From: Flavivirga aquimarina
Lineage (GTDB): Bacteria > Bacteroidota > Bacteroidia > Flavobacteriales > Flavobacteriaceae
DNA length: 64,000 nt
Assembly: GCF_030540835.1 (NCBI RefSeq)
Contig: NZ_JAUOEK010000140.1
Coordinates: forward strand, 1 to 64,000
Direction of reading: 5' to 3'
The position numbers were made by a program, and so were the translations under genes. Of this stretch, positions 45,486-54,389 are shown piece by piece; the first letter of the stretch is position 1; every line of letters starts with the position of its first letter. The notes beneath the pieces were generated by a model. The model worked only from the letters and a program-made list of their open reading frames with translations, was not told where the DNA came from and made no database searches.

Positions 45486-46016
45486 TTACTCATATCCACC
45501 TGAGCCTCCATTTCCATCATTAAGAGGATCAATAGGAAGATTTTTATTACGGTTTTGAAAACTAAAAGGGATCATACTAGCCGCTTCTTGTTTTTTCTTT
45601 CCTCTAGGTACTATAAACATGGTTGTTAAATTCTTTTTTTTAGGCCCTGAATCTTCTCCATAAACACCTAAATAAACACGAACTCCGTTCATTTTATAGC
45701 CTAAGAGATCTGCCATGCCTTGTGAGTAAACCAAGTATTCTTCAAGCTCTTCTAAAGACCATTCTGTCCAACGGTTATCTTTTTCCCTTCCTTGTCTTTG
45801 AGCTGCAGAATCTACTGCCGGTTCTCTATACTCAGTCCAATTTTTGTTTAATTTTTGAGCATAATCCTGTTCAATAGCTCCATCTGGTCTTACTAATTCT
45901 TCTGCAGTTTTCACTTTTGTTTCCATGGTTTCTGTGTCAATGCTTTTTGGACAAAAATAATACGTTAATACTGCCCCAATAATAAAGCCCAAAATAATAT
46001 AGCTTAATTTTTTCAT
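45486..46016 (-). CDS. Unknown protein with N-terminal membrane anchor
   Basis: A 176-residue protein with one hydrophobic segment (about 5-20), then a charged domain: AEELVRPDGAIEQDYA, WSLEELEEYLVYSQGMA, GVRVYLGVYGE, and a C-terminal Gly/Asn-rich tail (DGNGGSGGYE). The YCPKS after the helix could set the periplasmic boundary. No family recognised. It is the first gene of the minus-strand group with the 7-helix protein and the histidine kinase. Confidence 0.72.
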   Translation of the reverse strand: MKKLSYIILGFIIGAVLTYYFCPKSIDTETMETKVKTAEELVRPDGAIEQDYAQKLNKNWTEYREPAVDSAAQRQGREKDNRWTEWSLEELEEYLVYSQGMADLLGYKMNGVRVYLGVYGEDSGPKKKNLTTMFIVPRGKKKQEAASMIPFSFQNRNKNLPIDPLNDGNGGSGGYE

Positions 46017-46124
46017 GTTTTTAATGTTGTTAGTTAAATTAGTTAAAATTAAATAGCAGGCTAAAAATAAGAAAAAGATTTAATAATAGTAGTTTTTTTA
46101 CAAAGTTGTAAACTTATCGATGAA

Positions 46125-46751
46125 TTATGCAGGAAATCCAAGCATACTTCCCATTCCAACTGTGAATAGCCAACACCCATAAATGGTATGCTCTATAGAG
46201 ACTAATAGTGTAGATTCTGTCTTTTTATATGTTAAGGCAAACAGTAACCCTCCAAAAAAAGTTAATACAAGGACTAAACTATTCTTAAAAAAAATATGAC
46301 CTAAAGAAAATATAATAGCATTAACAAAAATAAACAGCAATTCACTTTTAAATAACCCCTTATAACGCTGAAAATAAAAAGTTCTATAAATGATTTCTTG
46401 TGGATATACCGAAAAAAAACTATAAATAAATAATATAAAAACCCACAATTTGGGTTTCTCTAATAGTACACTAAAAAGTGATTTACTATCGGTTAACCAA
46501 ACAAACAATGTCGTAATAATGGCAATAACGACTAATTTAAAAAAGGTTTGTCTCCAAAAAATACGCCATTTTAGATTGGGGCCTATTTTAATTTTTCTCT
46601 TTTCAACTTTCAATAGCACGTAAATAATATATAAAAATCCAATACCTCCAATACCCATTTTAAGTTTTATAGAATAATCAATAACAAAACTAACGGGTAG
46701 TAGAATGAAAATAATTAAAAACTCAACTATTTTATATCTAACAGTATTCAT
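46125..46751 (-). CDS. CPBP-family intramembrane protease-like protein with variant motif
   Basis: A 208-residue polytopic protein of the CPBP (Abi/CAAX-like) family. Motif 1 is PQEIIYRTFYFQRY at about 121, where the family usually has EExxxR; the first Glu is Gln here. The His motif FSLGHIFF follows (about 149), and IEHTIYG comes at about 186. Such proteins cleave prenylated or membrane substrates. With Gln in motif 1 its activity is uncertain. It starts one base after the Lrp-type gene stop. Confidence 0.8.
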   Translation of the reverse strand: MNTVRYKIVEFLIIFILLPVSFVIDYSIKLKMGIGGIGFLYIIYVLLKVEKRKIKIGPNLKWRIFWRQTFFKLVVIAIITTLFVWLTDSKSLFSVLLEKPKLWVFILFIYSFFSVYPQEIIYRTFYFQRYKGLFKSELLFIFVNAIIFSLGHIFFKNSLVLVLTFFGGLLFALTYKKTESTLLVSIEHTIYGCWLFTVGMGSMLGFPA

Positions 46752-46752
46752 A

Positions 46753-47238
46753 TTATATATTAATTGCTGTGGTGTGTTTTACTTCGTTTATTACAAACAT
46801 ACTATGGGTACTACCAATATGATCGATTGTAGTTAACTTTTTAACCATAAATTCACGAAAAGAGTGCATATCCTTTACTAAAACCTTTAATAAGTAGTCG
46901 TAATCACCACTAATATGATAACATTCTAGCACTTCTTTTATTTTAGCAACCTCTTTTTCAAACTTTACGACATATTCCTGACTGTGCTGCACCAATTTGA
47001 TATGACAAAATGCGACAAAAGCCCTATCCACTTGTTGTTTATTTACTAAGGCCACATATTTATTAATATAGCCTTCTCTTTCTAGTTTTTTAATACGTTC
47101 ATAAACCGCCGTTACAGAAAGGTTTAGTTTATTAGAAAGCTCTTTATTTGTTTGTTTACTATCTGCTTGTAAATAATCCAGTAATTTTCTGTCTATAGCA
47201 TCAAATATCATAATTGAAAAATTTTCATCAATATACAC
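46753..47238 (-). CDS. Lrp/AsnC family transcriptional regulator
   Basis: A 161-residue regulator. The N-terminal winged helix (DRKLLDYLQADSKQTNKELS; LSVTAVYERIKKLEREGYI) is followed by the RAM ligand-binding domain (CYHISGDYDYLLKVLVKDM). It is divergent from the trans-sulfuration enzyme gene, with 134 AT-rich bases between them. Lrp-type proteins often control an adjacent amino-acid gene, so this regulator probably controls that enzyme and itself. The effector may be methionine or a related amino acid, by context. Confidence 0.93.
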   Translation of the reverse strand: MYIDENFSIMIFDAIDRKLLDYLQADSKQTNKELSNKLNLSVTAVYERIKKLEREGYINKYVALVNKQQVDRAFVAFCHIKLVQHSQEYVVKFEKEVAKIKEVLECYHISGDYDYLLKVLVKDMHSFREFMVKKLTTIDHIGSTHSMFVINEVKHTTAINI

Positions 47239-47372
47239 AAAAATCAGTATATTATAAATATATAATCTACAATAAACAATATGGATAGTTTTATTTTCTC
47301 AATTTTTAAATATATATTGTTTTTTAATCTAAAAATAATGAATTTTGTAATACAAATAAAACTTTAAACATA
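47239..47372. promoter_or_regulatory. Divergent AT-rich control region between Lrp gene and trans-sulfuration gene
   Basis: This 134-base gap contains runs such as TATATTATAAATATATAAT and AAATATATATTG, typical of Lrp-binding DNA. No ORF is present. Specific Lrp sites were not resolved. Confidence 0.45.
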
Positions 47373-48605
47373 ATGGCTTTTAAACCTGCAAACAATATAC
47401 AAGACTTACAATATTTTGGTGAATTTGGAGGTGTAAACCCTTCTATTTCTGATGCTTCAACCTATACTTTTTTGTCTGCAAAAACCATGTTCGACACTTT
47501 TGAAGGCAATGCAGATGGTTGTTATTTGTATTCGAGACACTCCTCCCCTTCAAATTTATATTTAGGTGAAGCTCTAGCAGCTATGGAAGGTACAGAGACT
47601 GCTAATGTTTCTGCTTCGGGAATGGGAGCTATAACTCCTGTATTACTGCAATTATGTGGCACAGGAGATCATATTATTTCCAGTAGAACTATTTATGGAG
47701 GTACGTACGCGTTTTTAAAAAATTTCATACCCCGATTTAATATTGATACCTCTTTTGTAGATATTACAAATCTGGATATGGTCGAACATGCTATTACAAA
47801 AAACACGAAAGTGTTGTATTGTGAATCTGTAAGCAACCCGCTTTTAGAAGTAGCAGATATTAAAGGGTTAGCAGATATAGCAAAAAGGCATAACCTAAAA
47901 CTTGTTGTAGATAATACCTTTTCGCCATTATCAATATCTCCAGTAATATTAGGAGCCGATGTTGTTATTCATAGCTTAACAAAATTCATTAACGGTTCCA
48001 GCGATACCGTTGGAGGTGTTATCTGTGGTACTCAAGAACTTATAAATGATTTACGCAATGTAAACGATGGAGCCTCTATGCTATTAGGTGCTACAATGGA
48101 TAGTTTAAGAGCAGCATCTGTTTTAAAGAATTTAAGAACATTGCATATTAGAATGCAACAGCATAGCTATAATGCCATGTATTTAGCCAAAAAATTTGAG
48201 GCTGACGGTTTAAAAACCGTTTATCCCGGATTAGAATCTCATCCATCGCATAAGCTATTTAAAAGTATGATGAATGAAAAATACGGCTATGGAGGTATGC
48301 TAACTATCGATGTAGAATCTTTAGATAAAGCCAATGAACTTATGGAAATGATGCAAGGTGAAAACTTAGGGTATTTGGCTGTAAGCCTAGGGTTTTATAA
48401 AACACTTTTTAGCGCTCCGGGCAGTTCTACCTCCTCTGAAATTCCAGAAGAAGAACAAAAAGAAATGGGACTCAGTGATGGTCTAATTAGGTTTTCCATA
48501 GGGTTGGATGCAGATATTGAACGCACTTACCAAATGATGCGTTCATGTATGGAAACACTTAATATTTTAGATTCAAAAAGAGACAACAAATTTTCAAAAA
48601 TTTAA
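47373..48605 (+). CDS. PLP-dependent trans-sulfuration enzyme (methionine gamma-lyase-like)
   Basis: A 410-residue PLP enzyme of the Cys/Met metabolism family. It shows YSRHSSPSNLYLGEALAAMEGT (PLP phosphate site, about 50), VSASGMGAITPVLL, VDNTFSPLSISP and the PLP Lys in HSLTKFINGSSDTVGGV (about 206). Candidate activities are methionine gamma-lyase and homocysteine- or cystathionine-processing. The position next to an Lrp-type regulator fits methionine breakdown. The exact substrate needs biochemical evidence; sequence supports the family with confidence. Confidence 0.9.
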   Translation: MAFKPANNIQDLQYFGEFGGVNPSISDASTYTFLSAKTMFDTFEGNADGCYLYSRHSSPSNLYLGEALAAMEGTETANVSASGMGAITPVLLQLCGTGDHIISSRTIYGGTYAFLKNFIPRFNIDTSFVDITNLDMVEHAITKNTKVLYCESVSNPLLEVADIKGLADIAKRHNLKLVVDNTFSPLSISPVILGADVVIHSLTKFINGSSDTVGGVICGTQELINDLRNVNDGASMLLGATMDSLRAASVLKNLRTLHIRMQQHSYNAMYLAKKFEADGLKTVYPGLESHPSHKLFKSMMNEKYGYGGMLTIDVESLDKANELMEMMQGENLGYLAVSLGFYKTLFSAPGSSTSSEIPEEEQKEMGLSDGLIRFSIGLDADIERTYQMMRSCMETLNILDSKRDNKFSKI

Positions 48606-48720
48606 GCAAATCATTTCGTTTAGTTTAATTGAAAAAGAGTTTAGTAATTTTTAAGAGTCTAATAATCAAAGGGCTTTCTCGTTTTTCCTTTTTTGAAATT
48701 TAATATCTCCTCGAGGTCGC

Positions 48721-49743
48721 TTATTTTCCTTTAAGACGTTCCCACAATGCTTGAATGGCATCAGAAATATTATCTTCATTACGTCCAAAGGGTTTCATGT
48801 TTAGCTGATTATTTTCCTTATAAAGCAAGAACCTAAAAACTGAAGATTTAGAATCCTCACCGCTAATTATTGGATAACGCAGATCGTTGTATTCATATTC
48901 ATTATCATCAAGTTTATAAATACTATAAAAGTGATTACTAAACCAAGCTAATTTTTTTATTCGTTCAAACTTTTCAGCTGTAAGTGCCCTTTCTTTAGGT
49001 AATTCTTTAAAATCTATAAATTGATTTTTTTTATCTAACAACGAATAATATGCCACATAATATGAAACCTCCGTTTCAGCTATGCCATACCACAATATAT
49101 TATTGAAAATGGTTGGTTGTGTGTAATACCTATTAAAATCTATCTCTTTTGTTTTTAACGATTTTTTGAACAATGAATCCATATATAATTTATTCCCAAA
49201 TGTGAACAGCATATAAACAGAACTTATTCCTAACCCCAACTTTAGCCAAAGCTTTCTCCGATTCGATTTCCTATTAAAAAACATTAAAACAATCATACAG
49301 ATAAGAAACGGCAATGTATAAATGGGGTCAACTACTGCAATGTTGTTAAAAGCGACACGGTAATTGCTAAATGGCGCAAATAATTGGGTGCCATATGGTG
49401 TAAAGCAATCTAAAATGGGATGGGTAAATAACGACCAAAAGAATAGTTTAATCCAATCATTTTTAGTCGTAGTATGCAATCGTTTACCCGAATTGTATAA
49501 TTTATAAAAAAGCCATCCGAAAAGAAATGCTGCTAAAACCGAAAACAAAATAGAATGCATAAACCCTCTATGAAATAGCATGGCATCAATTTCATTATGA
49601 TATAACAAACTTCCCATATAAACATCTAAATCGGGAATTGTGCCACCTATAGCTCCAAATAACAAAGCTTTATTTCCTATTTTCTTACCTAAGACAGCTT
49701 CTCCACAAGCTGCTCCTAAAACAATTTGAGTTAATGAATCCAT
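48721..49743 (-). CDS. YdjM/DUF457-type membrane-bound hydrolase-like protein
   Basis: A 340-residue protein that begins MDSLTQIVLGAACGEAVLGKK, with an early PDLDVY and a FHRGFMHSIL motif whose Asp and His could be metal ligands (about 38-68). HPILDCFTPYG follows near 112. Four or so membrane helices lie in the N-terminal two thirds and a soluble C-terminal part ends the protein. This is the YdjM-like family annotated as metal-dependent hydrolase, with no known substrate. Confidence 0.85.
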   Translation of the reverse strand: MDSLTQIVLGAACGEAVLGKKIGNKALLFGAIGGTIPDLDVYMGSLLYHNEIDAMLFHRGFMHSILFSVLAAFLFGWLFYKLYNSGKRLHTTTKNDWIKLFFWSLFTHPILDCFTPYGTQLFAPFSNYRVAFNNIAVVDPIYTLPFLICMIVLMFFNRKSNRRKLWLKLGLGISSVYMLFTFGNKLYMDSLFKKSLKTKEIDFNRYYTQPTIFNNILWYGIAETEVSYYVAYYSLLDKKNQFIDFKELPKERALTAEKFERIKKLAWFSNHFYSIYKLDDNEYEYNDLRYPIISGEDSKSSVFRFLLYKENNQLNMKPFGRNEDNISDAIQALWERLKGK

Positions 49744-49946
49744 GTATGCTGATAAAAATACAATTTAAACCAGAATACACATTCGAAGTGGTTTAAACTT
49801 TTTTGATTGAAGTGAAAAATAGTCATTTTATTATCAAATAAAGACTTTTTTGAAATGCATAGTATTAGCTACGGAGAAATAAAAAGGTAAAATGCTATAT
49901 AAAAAGACATTTTGGATTACATAAATATATCATTGCTTAATTTATT

Positions 49947-50195
49947 TTACAATGACTTATAATAATTTATTTTTTGGGCAATCTTTATAATATGCTTTTG
50001 AATATTATTTTTGAATTTTAAAAGTTCTTTAAAACGTTTCGTTTCACATTTTTTCTCGTAATTAATTTCTAACATATAAATATATTCTAGAGTTTTTAAA
50101 TTTCTAGATAATTGCCGATTATAATTTTCAAGTTTTATCCTAACATCTTTTTTATTGAGAGAGATCCTTTTAGTTGGTACAACTGTGTTCTTCAT
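49947..50195 (-). CDS. Small charged protein, copy 1 of a tandem pair
   Basis: An 82-residue basic, helical protein closely similar to that at 50593-50874. Shared blocks are LSRNLKTLEYI-MLE-NY and KFKNNIQKH-IK--KINYYKS. It lacks a signal peptide and recognised domains. The heptad-like spacing of L/I suggests a helical hairpin or coiled coil. It arose with its neighbour by tandem duplication. Confidence 0.65.
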   Translation of the reverse strand: MKNTVVPTKRISLNKKDVRIKLENYNRQLSRNLKTLEYIYMLEINYEKKCETKRFKELLKFKNNIQKHIIKIAQKINYYKSL

Positions 50196-50592
50196 TGCTA
50201 TGAACTCTAATTAATTAAACTTAAGCCTTGGTGAGAGTTTTACTAATAAGTTAAATGGCAACTAACTTAAGAGGAGAAGGTTTTAATTGTAAAATAGTGG
50301 TGTTAAAAACAATAGGATTATAGTAAAACCCAAATTATAAATAACATCCTTTTATTATGAATAAAAATTTACAATGTACTGGTTATAAGACACACCTTTT
50401 GAAGAAAAGTCACACATTTTTTAACTTATCCATTAAAAATCGAAGTTCAGCAATTTACTAAAAAGGAATTATTTTAATATTACATAACTAAAATTTCTTT
50501 TAGTCGGATACCGTCGTTATGTAGTAATTAAAAATAAATGTAGGTATAAAAGAGTTATTAGTTGCCAATTATAAAAAGTTAAAAACACGTTA
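50196..50592. other. Gap upstream of copy 1, containing a duplicated segment
   Basis: This 397-base AT-rich region holds the promoter of the 82-residue gene. Its part 50435-50500 (beginning AAAAATCGAAGTTCAGCAAT) is a diverged copy of 51228-51295. It has no ORF of its own. Confidence 0.55.
50435..50500. repeat. Direct repeat, copy A
   Basis: About 65 bases matching 51228-51295 at roughly four of five positions by eye. Shared words include ATCGAAG-TCAG-AATTT-CTAAAAA and ATTACAT-ACTAAAA-TT. Confidence 0.65.
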
Positions 50593-50874
50593 TTATATTC
50601 CATAGGGTTTTAATTTATTTTGCATAGACTTATAATAATTTATTTTTTTTACAGTCTTTATTACATGTTTTTGAATATTATTTTTGAATTTTGAAAGCTC
50701 ACCAAAATGAGCCATTTTATGTTCTTTTCCATAATTCATTTCTAACATACTAATATATTCCAGTGTTTTTAAATTTCTAGATAAATACCGATTATACTTT
50801 TCTAGTTTTAGTGTAACATCTGTAATTTTACGAGATGTGTTTTTAATTGATATAACAGTGTGCTCCATAGTCAT
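50593..50874 (-). CDS. Small charged protein, copy 2 of a tandem pair
   Basis: A 93-residue protein similar to the 82-residue product 400 bases downstream, with a longer C-terminus (QNKLKPYGI). The shared central region (YLSRNLKTLEYISMLEMNYG) and C-terminal KINYYKS are conserved. No recognised family, no membrane segment. Conservation of both copies at the protein level suggests they are expressed. Confidence 0.65.
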   Translation of the reverse strand: MTMEHTVISIKNTSRKITDVTLKLEKYNRYLSRNLKTLEYISMLEMNYGKEHKMAHFGELSKFKNNIQKHVIKTVKKINYYKSMQNKLKPYGI

Positions 50875-51296
50875 TGGGTTTAATTTATTATATTCAAACT
50901 GGAATATTGAGTATGCGACATTAATAATGTATAAACTAGAAGAATAAAGTCAATTGTATTTTTTTTAATTCTTATCATTTATTGAAATTAAAGGCAAAAA
51001 CTGTATTTATTAAAAAATAATCATTTAAAAAATACTTGTACAAATTATTAAACTAAGTTAAATGAAATAAATATTTAAAGGCCACGCATTTATACCATTT
51101 TATGGGTAATTATGTATCTATTTTTTGCAGTTCATAGAAATCAGTAATCAGTTACTTACAAATTCAGCTCAATCTGTTTTTATTGAAATTAAATCAAGCA
51201 TTTATCTACTTAATATTTAGGTATTATAAAATCGAAGCTCAGTAATTTGCTAAAAAATAAGGATTATCGTAACATTACATGACTAAAACTTTCTAA
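50875..51296. other. Divergent gap between copy 2 and nhaC, containing a duplicated segment
   Basis: This 422-base AT-rich gap holds the promoter of the 93-residue gene (minus) and that of nhaC (plus). Its end (51228-51295) is the repeat copy that touches the nhaC start codon. No clear TAnnTTTG element with a partner was located. Confidence 0.45.
51228..51295. repeat. Direct repeat, copy B
   Basis: The second copy of the segment at 50435-50500, ending immediately before the nhaC ATG. It marks the boundary of the tandem duplication that made the two small genes. Confidence 0.65.
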
Positions 51297-52787
51297 ATGC
51301 AAGACGAAAATAATATCTCCGAAATTAAAATAGAAGATCAAAAAATAATAGAAAATAAAGAACTTAACATTTGGGAAGCACTTATTCCTGTGATAGCTTT
51401 AGTTGGTATGTTGGCATATAACATATATGTTTATGGCGACGATGCTTTAAGCGGCAGTAATCAATTTGTGTTATTATTGGGAGCTGCCGTTGCAGCAATT
51501 GTTGGTTTTAAAAATAAAGTGTCTTATAAAAGAATGCTTGAAGAAGTAGCAGAAAACATAAAATCTACCACTGGCGCTTTACTTATATTACTCATGGTAG
51601 GATCATTGGCAGGAACCTGGTTAATTAGCGGTATTATTCCAACCATGATTTATTATGGTTTACAAATATTAAACCCAACCATATTTTTAGCTGCTTGTGT
51701 CGTTATATGTTCTATTATTTCGATAGCTACCGGAAGTTCCTGGACGACTTCTGCCACTGTTGGTATTGCCCTTGTGGGCATTGGCGAAACATTAGGCATA
51801 TCTATTGGAATGACAGCTGGAGCCGTTTTATCTGGTGCCTATTTTGGAGATAAATTGTCCCCACTTAGCGATACTACCAATCTTGCACCTGCTATGGCTG
51901 GTGGTGAATTATTTAGCCATATTAAATACATGTCATTAACAACAGTACCAACCATAGTAATCACACTTATCATTTTTATAATAATAGGATTAAATCTCGA
52001 TATAACCGGTACACCACAAATAGATGATAAACTATCTGCAATTAAAAGTGCTTTTAACATAAGTCCATGGTTATTTATTGTTCCTGTTTTAGTTATTATT
52101 ATGATAGTAAAGAAAACGCCTCCTTTAATCGCTTTGTTAACAGGTGCTTTACTTGGAGGGGTAGCTGCACTGATAGCGCAACCGGATATCGTAATAAAAA
52201 TTGCTGGAGCAGAATCATTAACATTTCAATCCGCTTATCAAGGTATTATGAATGCTTTAACTGTAGATACTGCCGTTGAAACTTCAAGCCCAGAATTAAA
52301 CGATTTATTTACAGCTGGTGGTATGAAAGGTATGTTGGGTACCATTTGGCTTATAGTTTGCGCCATGGTTTTTGGAGGCGTTATGGATGCCATTGGAGCA
52401 TTATCCAGAATCACCAAATCTTTATTAAACCTAGCTACTACTACATTTGGCCTGTTTGCAAGTACTGTAGCTAGCTGTTTGGCTTTAAACCTTACCGCAT
52501 CCGATCAATATTTAGCTATCGTAGTTCCTGGAAAAATGTTTAAACAGGCCTACAAAGACAAAGGTTTAGCTCCCGAAAATTTAAGTAGAACACTTGAGGA
52601 TTCAGGTACCGTAACCTCCGTTTTAATTCCCTGGAATACTTGTGGTGCTTACCATTCAAAAGTTTTATTTGGCTATGCCGGAGCTACAGCATATATCCCA
52701 TATGTATTCTTTAGTATTCTTAGCCCGTTTGTTACATTATTATTCGCTGCTTTTTCAATTAAAATAAAACAATTGGCAACAAAATAA
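51297..52787 (+). CDS. nhaC: Na+/H+ antiporter of the NhaC family
   Basis: A 496-residue inner-membrane protein with about 12 helices. It has GSSWTTSATVGIALVGIGE (about 144), AYFGDKLSPLSDTTNLAP (about 181) and the late CLALNLTASDQYLAIVVPG (about 401) with LEDSGTVTSVLIPWNTCGAY (about 432), all typical of NhaC. A short N-terminal charged tail precedes the first helix. It exports Na+ in exchange for H+. It is the second cation/proton antiporter of the window. Its ATG directly follows a duplicated segment. Confidence 0.93.
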   Translation: MQDENNISEIKIEDQKIIENKELNIWEALIPVIALVGMLAYNIYVYGDDALSGSNQFVLLLGAAVAAIVGFKNKVSYKRMLEEVAENIKSTTGALLILLMVGSLAGTWLISGIIPTMIYYGLQILNPTIFLAACVVICSIISIATGSSWTTSATVGIALVGIGETLGISIGMTAGAVLSGAYFGDKLSPLSDTTNLAPAMAGGELFSHIKYMSLTTVPTIVITLIIFIIIGLNLDITGTPQIDDKLSAIKSAFNISPWLFIVPVLVIIMIVKKTPPLIALLTGALLGGVAALIAQPDIVIKIAGAESLTFQSAYQGIMNALTVDTAVETSSPELNDLFTAGGMKGMLGTIWLIVCAMVFGGVMDAIGALSRITKSLLNLATTTFGLFASTVASCLALNLTASDQYLAIVVPGKMFKQAYKDKGLAPENLSRTLEDSGTVTSVLIPWNTCGAYHSKVLFGYAGATAYIPYVFFSILSPFVTLLFAAFSIKIKQLATK

Positions 52788-52884
52788 AATCATAACAATC
52801 TCATTTTCAGACACCATAAACAAATACTATAATTCAATAGTTATTTAAAATTTTATCTTTATTTCATTTTCTCTAGTTATAACT

Positions 52885-52892
52885 TATTTTTG
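52885..52892 (+). promoter_or_regulatory. -7 promoter element of the peroxiredoxin gene
   Basis: TATTTTTG, fitting TAnnTTTG, 42 bases upstream of the ATG at 52935. A -33 element is not clear. Confidence 0.5.
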
Positions 52893-52934
52893 CACTCTTA
52901 AATAGAGATTATTAATTATAAAATTTAAATACAA

Positions 52935-53579
52935 ATGGCTTTAGTAGGAAAACAATTTCCAGATTTAAATGTGGATGCAATGAACGAAATGGGAGATACT
53001 TTCAAAGTAAACGTTCTTGAAGAAGCAAAAAACAACAACAAAAAAGTATTATTATTTTGGTATCCTAAAGATTTCACTTTTGTTTGTCCAACAGAATTAC
53101 ATGCATTTCAAGCTGCATTAGCAGAATTTGAAAAACGCAATACTATAGTTATAGGAGCATCTTGTGATACTCCCGAAGTCCATTTTGCATGGTTAAATAC
53201 AGCAAAAGACAATGGTGGTATAGAAGGTGTTACATATCCGCTTTTAGCAGATTCTAACAGAAATTTAGCATCTACTCTAGGTATTTTAGATATCACAAAT
53301 GAAGAATACGATAACGAAACTGGTGTTGTAATTGTAGAAGGTGACAACGTAACCTACAGAGCAACTTACGTAATAGATGAAAATGGTATTGTACAACACG
53401 AAGGGGTAAACAACATGCCTATAGGAAGAAATGTCAATGAGTTTTTACGTATCATAGATGCCTTAACACATGTACAAGAAAAAGGTGAAGTTTGTCCTGC
53501 TAACTGGGAAGAAGGCAAAGAAGCTATGGGTGCCAACAGAAATGCAACTGCTGAGTATTTATCTGCTCATGTGAATTAA
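52935..53579 (+). CDS. Peroxiredoxin (AhpC/Prx1 type)
   Basis: A 214-residue two-Cys peroxiredoxin that reduces H2O2 and organic peroxides. The peroxidatic Cys is in FTFVCPTELHAF (about 51), and the resolving Cys is in GEVCPANW (about 179). YVIDENGIVQH is the usual strand near 143. Downstream, beyond a hairpin, lie a thioredoxin-family gene and a DUF6952-type gene, which could supply its reductant. Confidence 0.93.
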   Translation: MALVGKQFPDLNVDAMNEMGDTFKVNVLEEAKNNNKKVLLFWYPKDFTFVCPTELHAFQAALAEFEKRNTIVIGASCDTPEVHFAWLNTAKDNGGIEGVTYPLLADSNRNLASTLGILDITNEEYDNETGVVIVEGDNVTYRATYVIDENGIVQHEGVNNMPIGRNVNEFLRIIDALTHVQEKGEVCPANWEEGKEAMGANRNATAEYLSAHVN

Positions 53580-53603
53580 TATAAAAAGTTCCAATAAATA
53601 AAA

Positions 53604-53639
53604 TACCAAATTCCAAGCCTTTTCTTTTGGAATTTGGTA
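53604..53639 (+). terminator. Hairpin between peroxiredoxin and thioredoxin genes
   Basis: TACCAAATTCCAA and TTGGAATTTGGTA form a 13-base perfect stem with a 10-base loop. It lacks a following T-tract, so it may only partly stop transcription or stabilise the upstream mRNA. Confidence 0.6.
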
Positions 53640-53668
53640 CTTGATTTACTTAAAATTCAAAAAATATT

Positions 53669-53983
53669 ATGGTACAAGAATTAAGTCAGGATAATTTAGG
53701 TGAATTGATTGCCAATAACAAGACTGTGGTAGTACAATACTCTGCATCATGGTGTGGTAACTGCCGTATAATGAAACCTAAAGTTAAAAAATTAGCTTCA
53801 GAGTTAGAACATGTAACTTTTGTTATCGCAGATGCAGAAAAGTTTCCAGAATCCAGACAATTGGCAACTGTAGATAATTTACCAACGTTTGCAACTTTTA
53901 AAGATGGTAATTTTGTGAATCAAGTTCAAACGAATAAGTTTGATGTACTAAAAGATCTAGTTAATGAAGTTACCAGTAATTAA
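53669..53983 (+). CDS. Thioredoxin-family protein
   Basis: A 104-residue protein with the thioredoxin fold and active site SASWCGNCRIMKPK (about 26-39), i.e. CGNC in place of the common CGPC. The cis-Pro is in VDNLPTFATFKDG (about 74-86). No signal peptide, so cytoplasmic. It overlaps the next gene by 20 bases. It probably reduces the peroxiredoxin or another thiol enzyme. Confidence 0.9.
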   Translation: MVQELSQDNLGELIANNKTVVVQYSASWCGNCRIMKPKVKKLASELEHVTFVIADAEKFPESRQLATVDNLPTFATFKDGNFVNQVQTNKFDVLKDLVNEVTSN

Positions 53984-54221
53984 ACACCTCACTCAATTTA
54001 TTGAAGACAACGATGAAGATTATATCGTTGAAACAATTGAAACATTAGAAGCCTTAACTGAAGTTTCTTCCCTTAAAGATGAAGAACTAGATGTTATTGG
54101 TGAACTTATTTCTAATATGTATGGGGCCATTGAAGTGAACAAAATGATAAAGGAAGGCAAACCGCAAAAAGATGCTTTAAATAGTTTTATGAAGCGTGTT
54201 ATGGGTGCTATAGACAGTTGA
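53964..54221 (+). CDS. DUF6952-like small protein
   Basis: An 85-residue acidic helical protein (KLPVIKHLTQFIEDNDEDYIVETIETLEALTEV...; ending SFMKRVMGAIDS). The order thioredoxin, this protein after a peroxiredoxin is one I associate with Bacteroidota DUF6952 proteins, from memory. Its start overlaps the thioredoxin gene by 20 bases, which implies coupled translation. The function is unknown. Confidence 0.75.
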   Translation: MKLPVIKHLTQFIEDNDEDYIVETIETLEALTEVSSLKDEELDVIGELISNMYGAIEVNKMIKEGKPQKDALNSFMKRVMGAIDS

Positions 54222-54244
54222 AAAGAAAAATTACCAATAAAAAG

Positions 54245-54268
54245 CACTTCTAACGAAGTGTTTTTTTT
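54245..54268 (+). terminator. Intrinsic terminator after the thioredoxin/DUF6952 genes
   Basis: CACTTC-TAAC-GAAGTG followed by eight T residues, 23 bases beyond the stop codon. Textbook form. Confidence 0.85.
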
Positions 54269-54389
54269 GTCTTAATCATAATTTGTAAGAAAAATTATCT
54301 AATTTAGTTGAGAAACCTATAAAGTTTTTGTGCTGAACTTATTTCTGTAATAAAAACAGAATTTAATCTTTATATCGTACTTAATTAAA

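Noticed and set aside
47373-48605. Gene symbol megL for the trans-sulfuration enzyme
   Set aside because: Family is certain but methionine gamma-lyase, cystathionine and homocysteine activities cannot be separated by eye.
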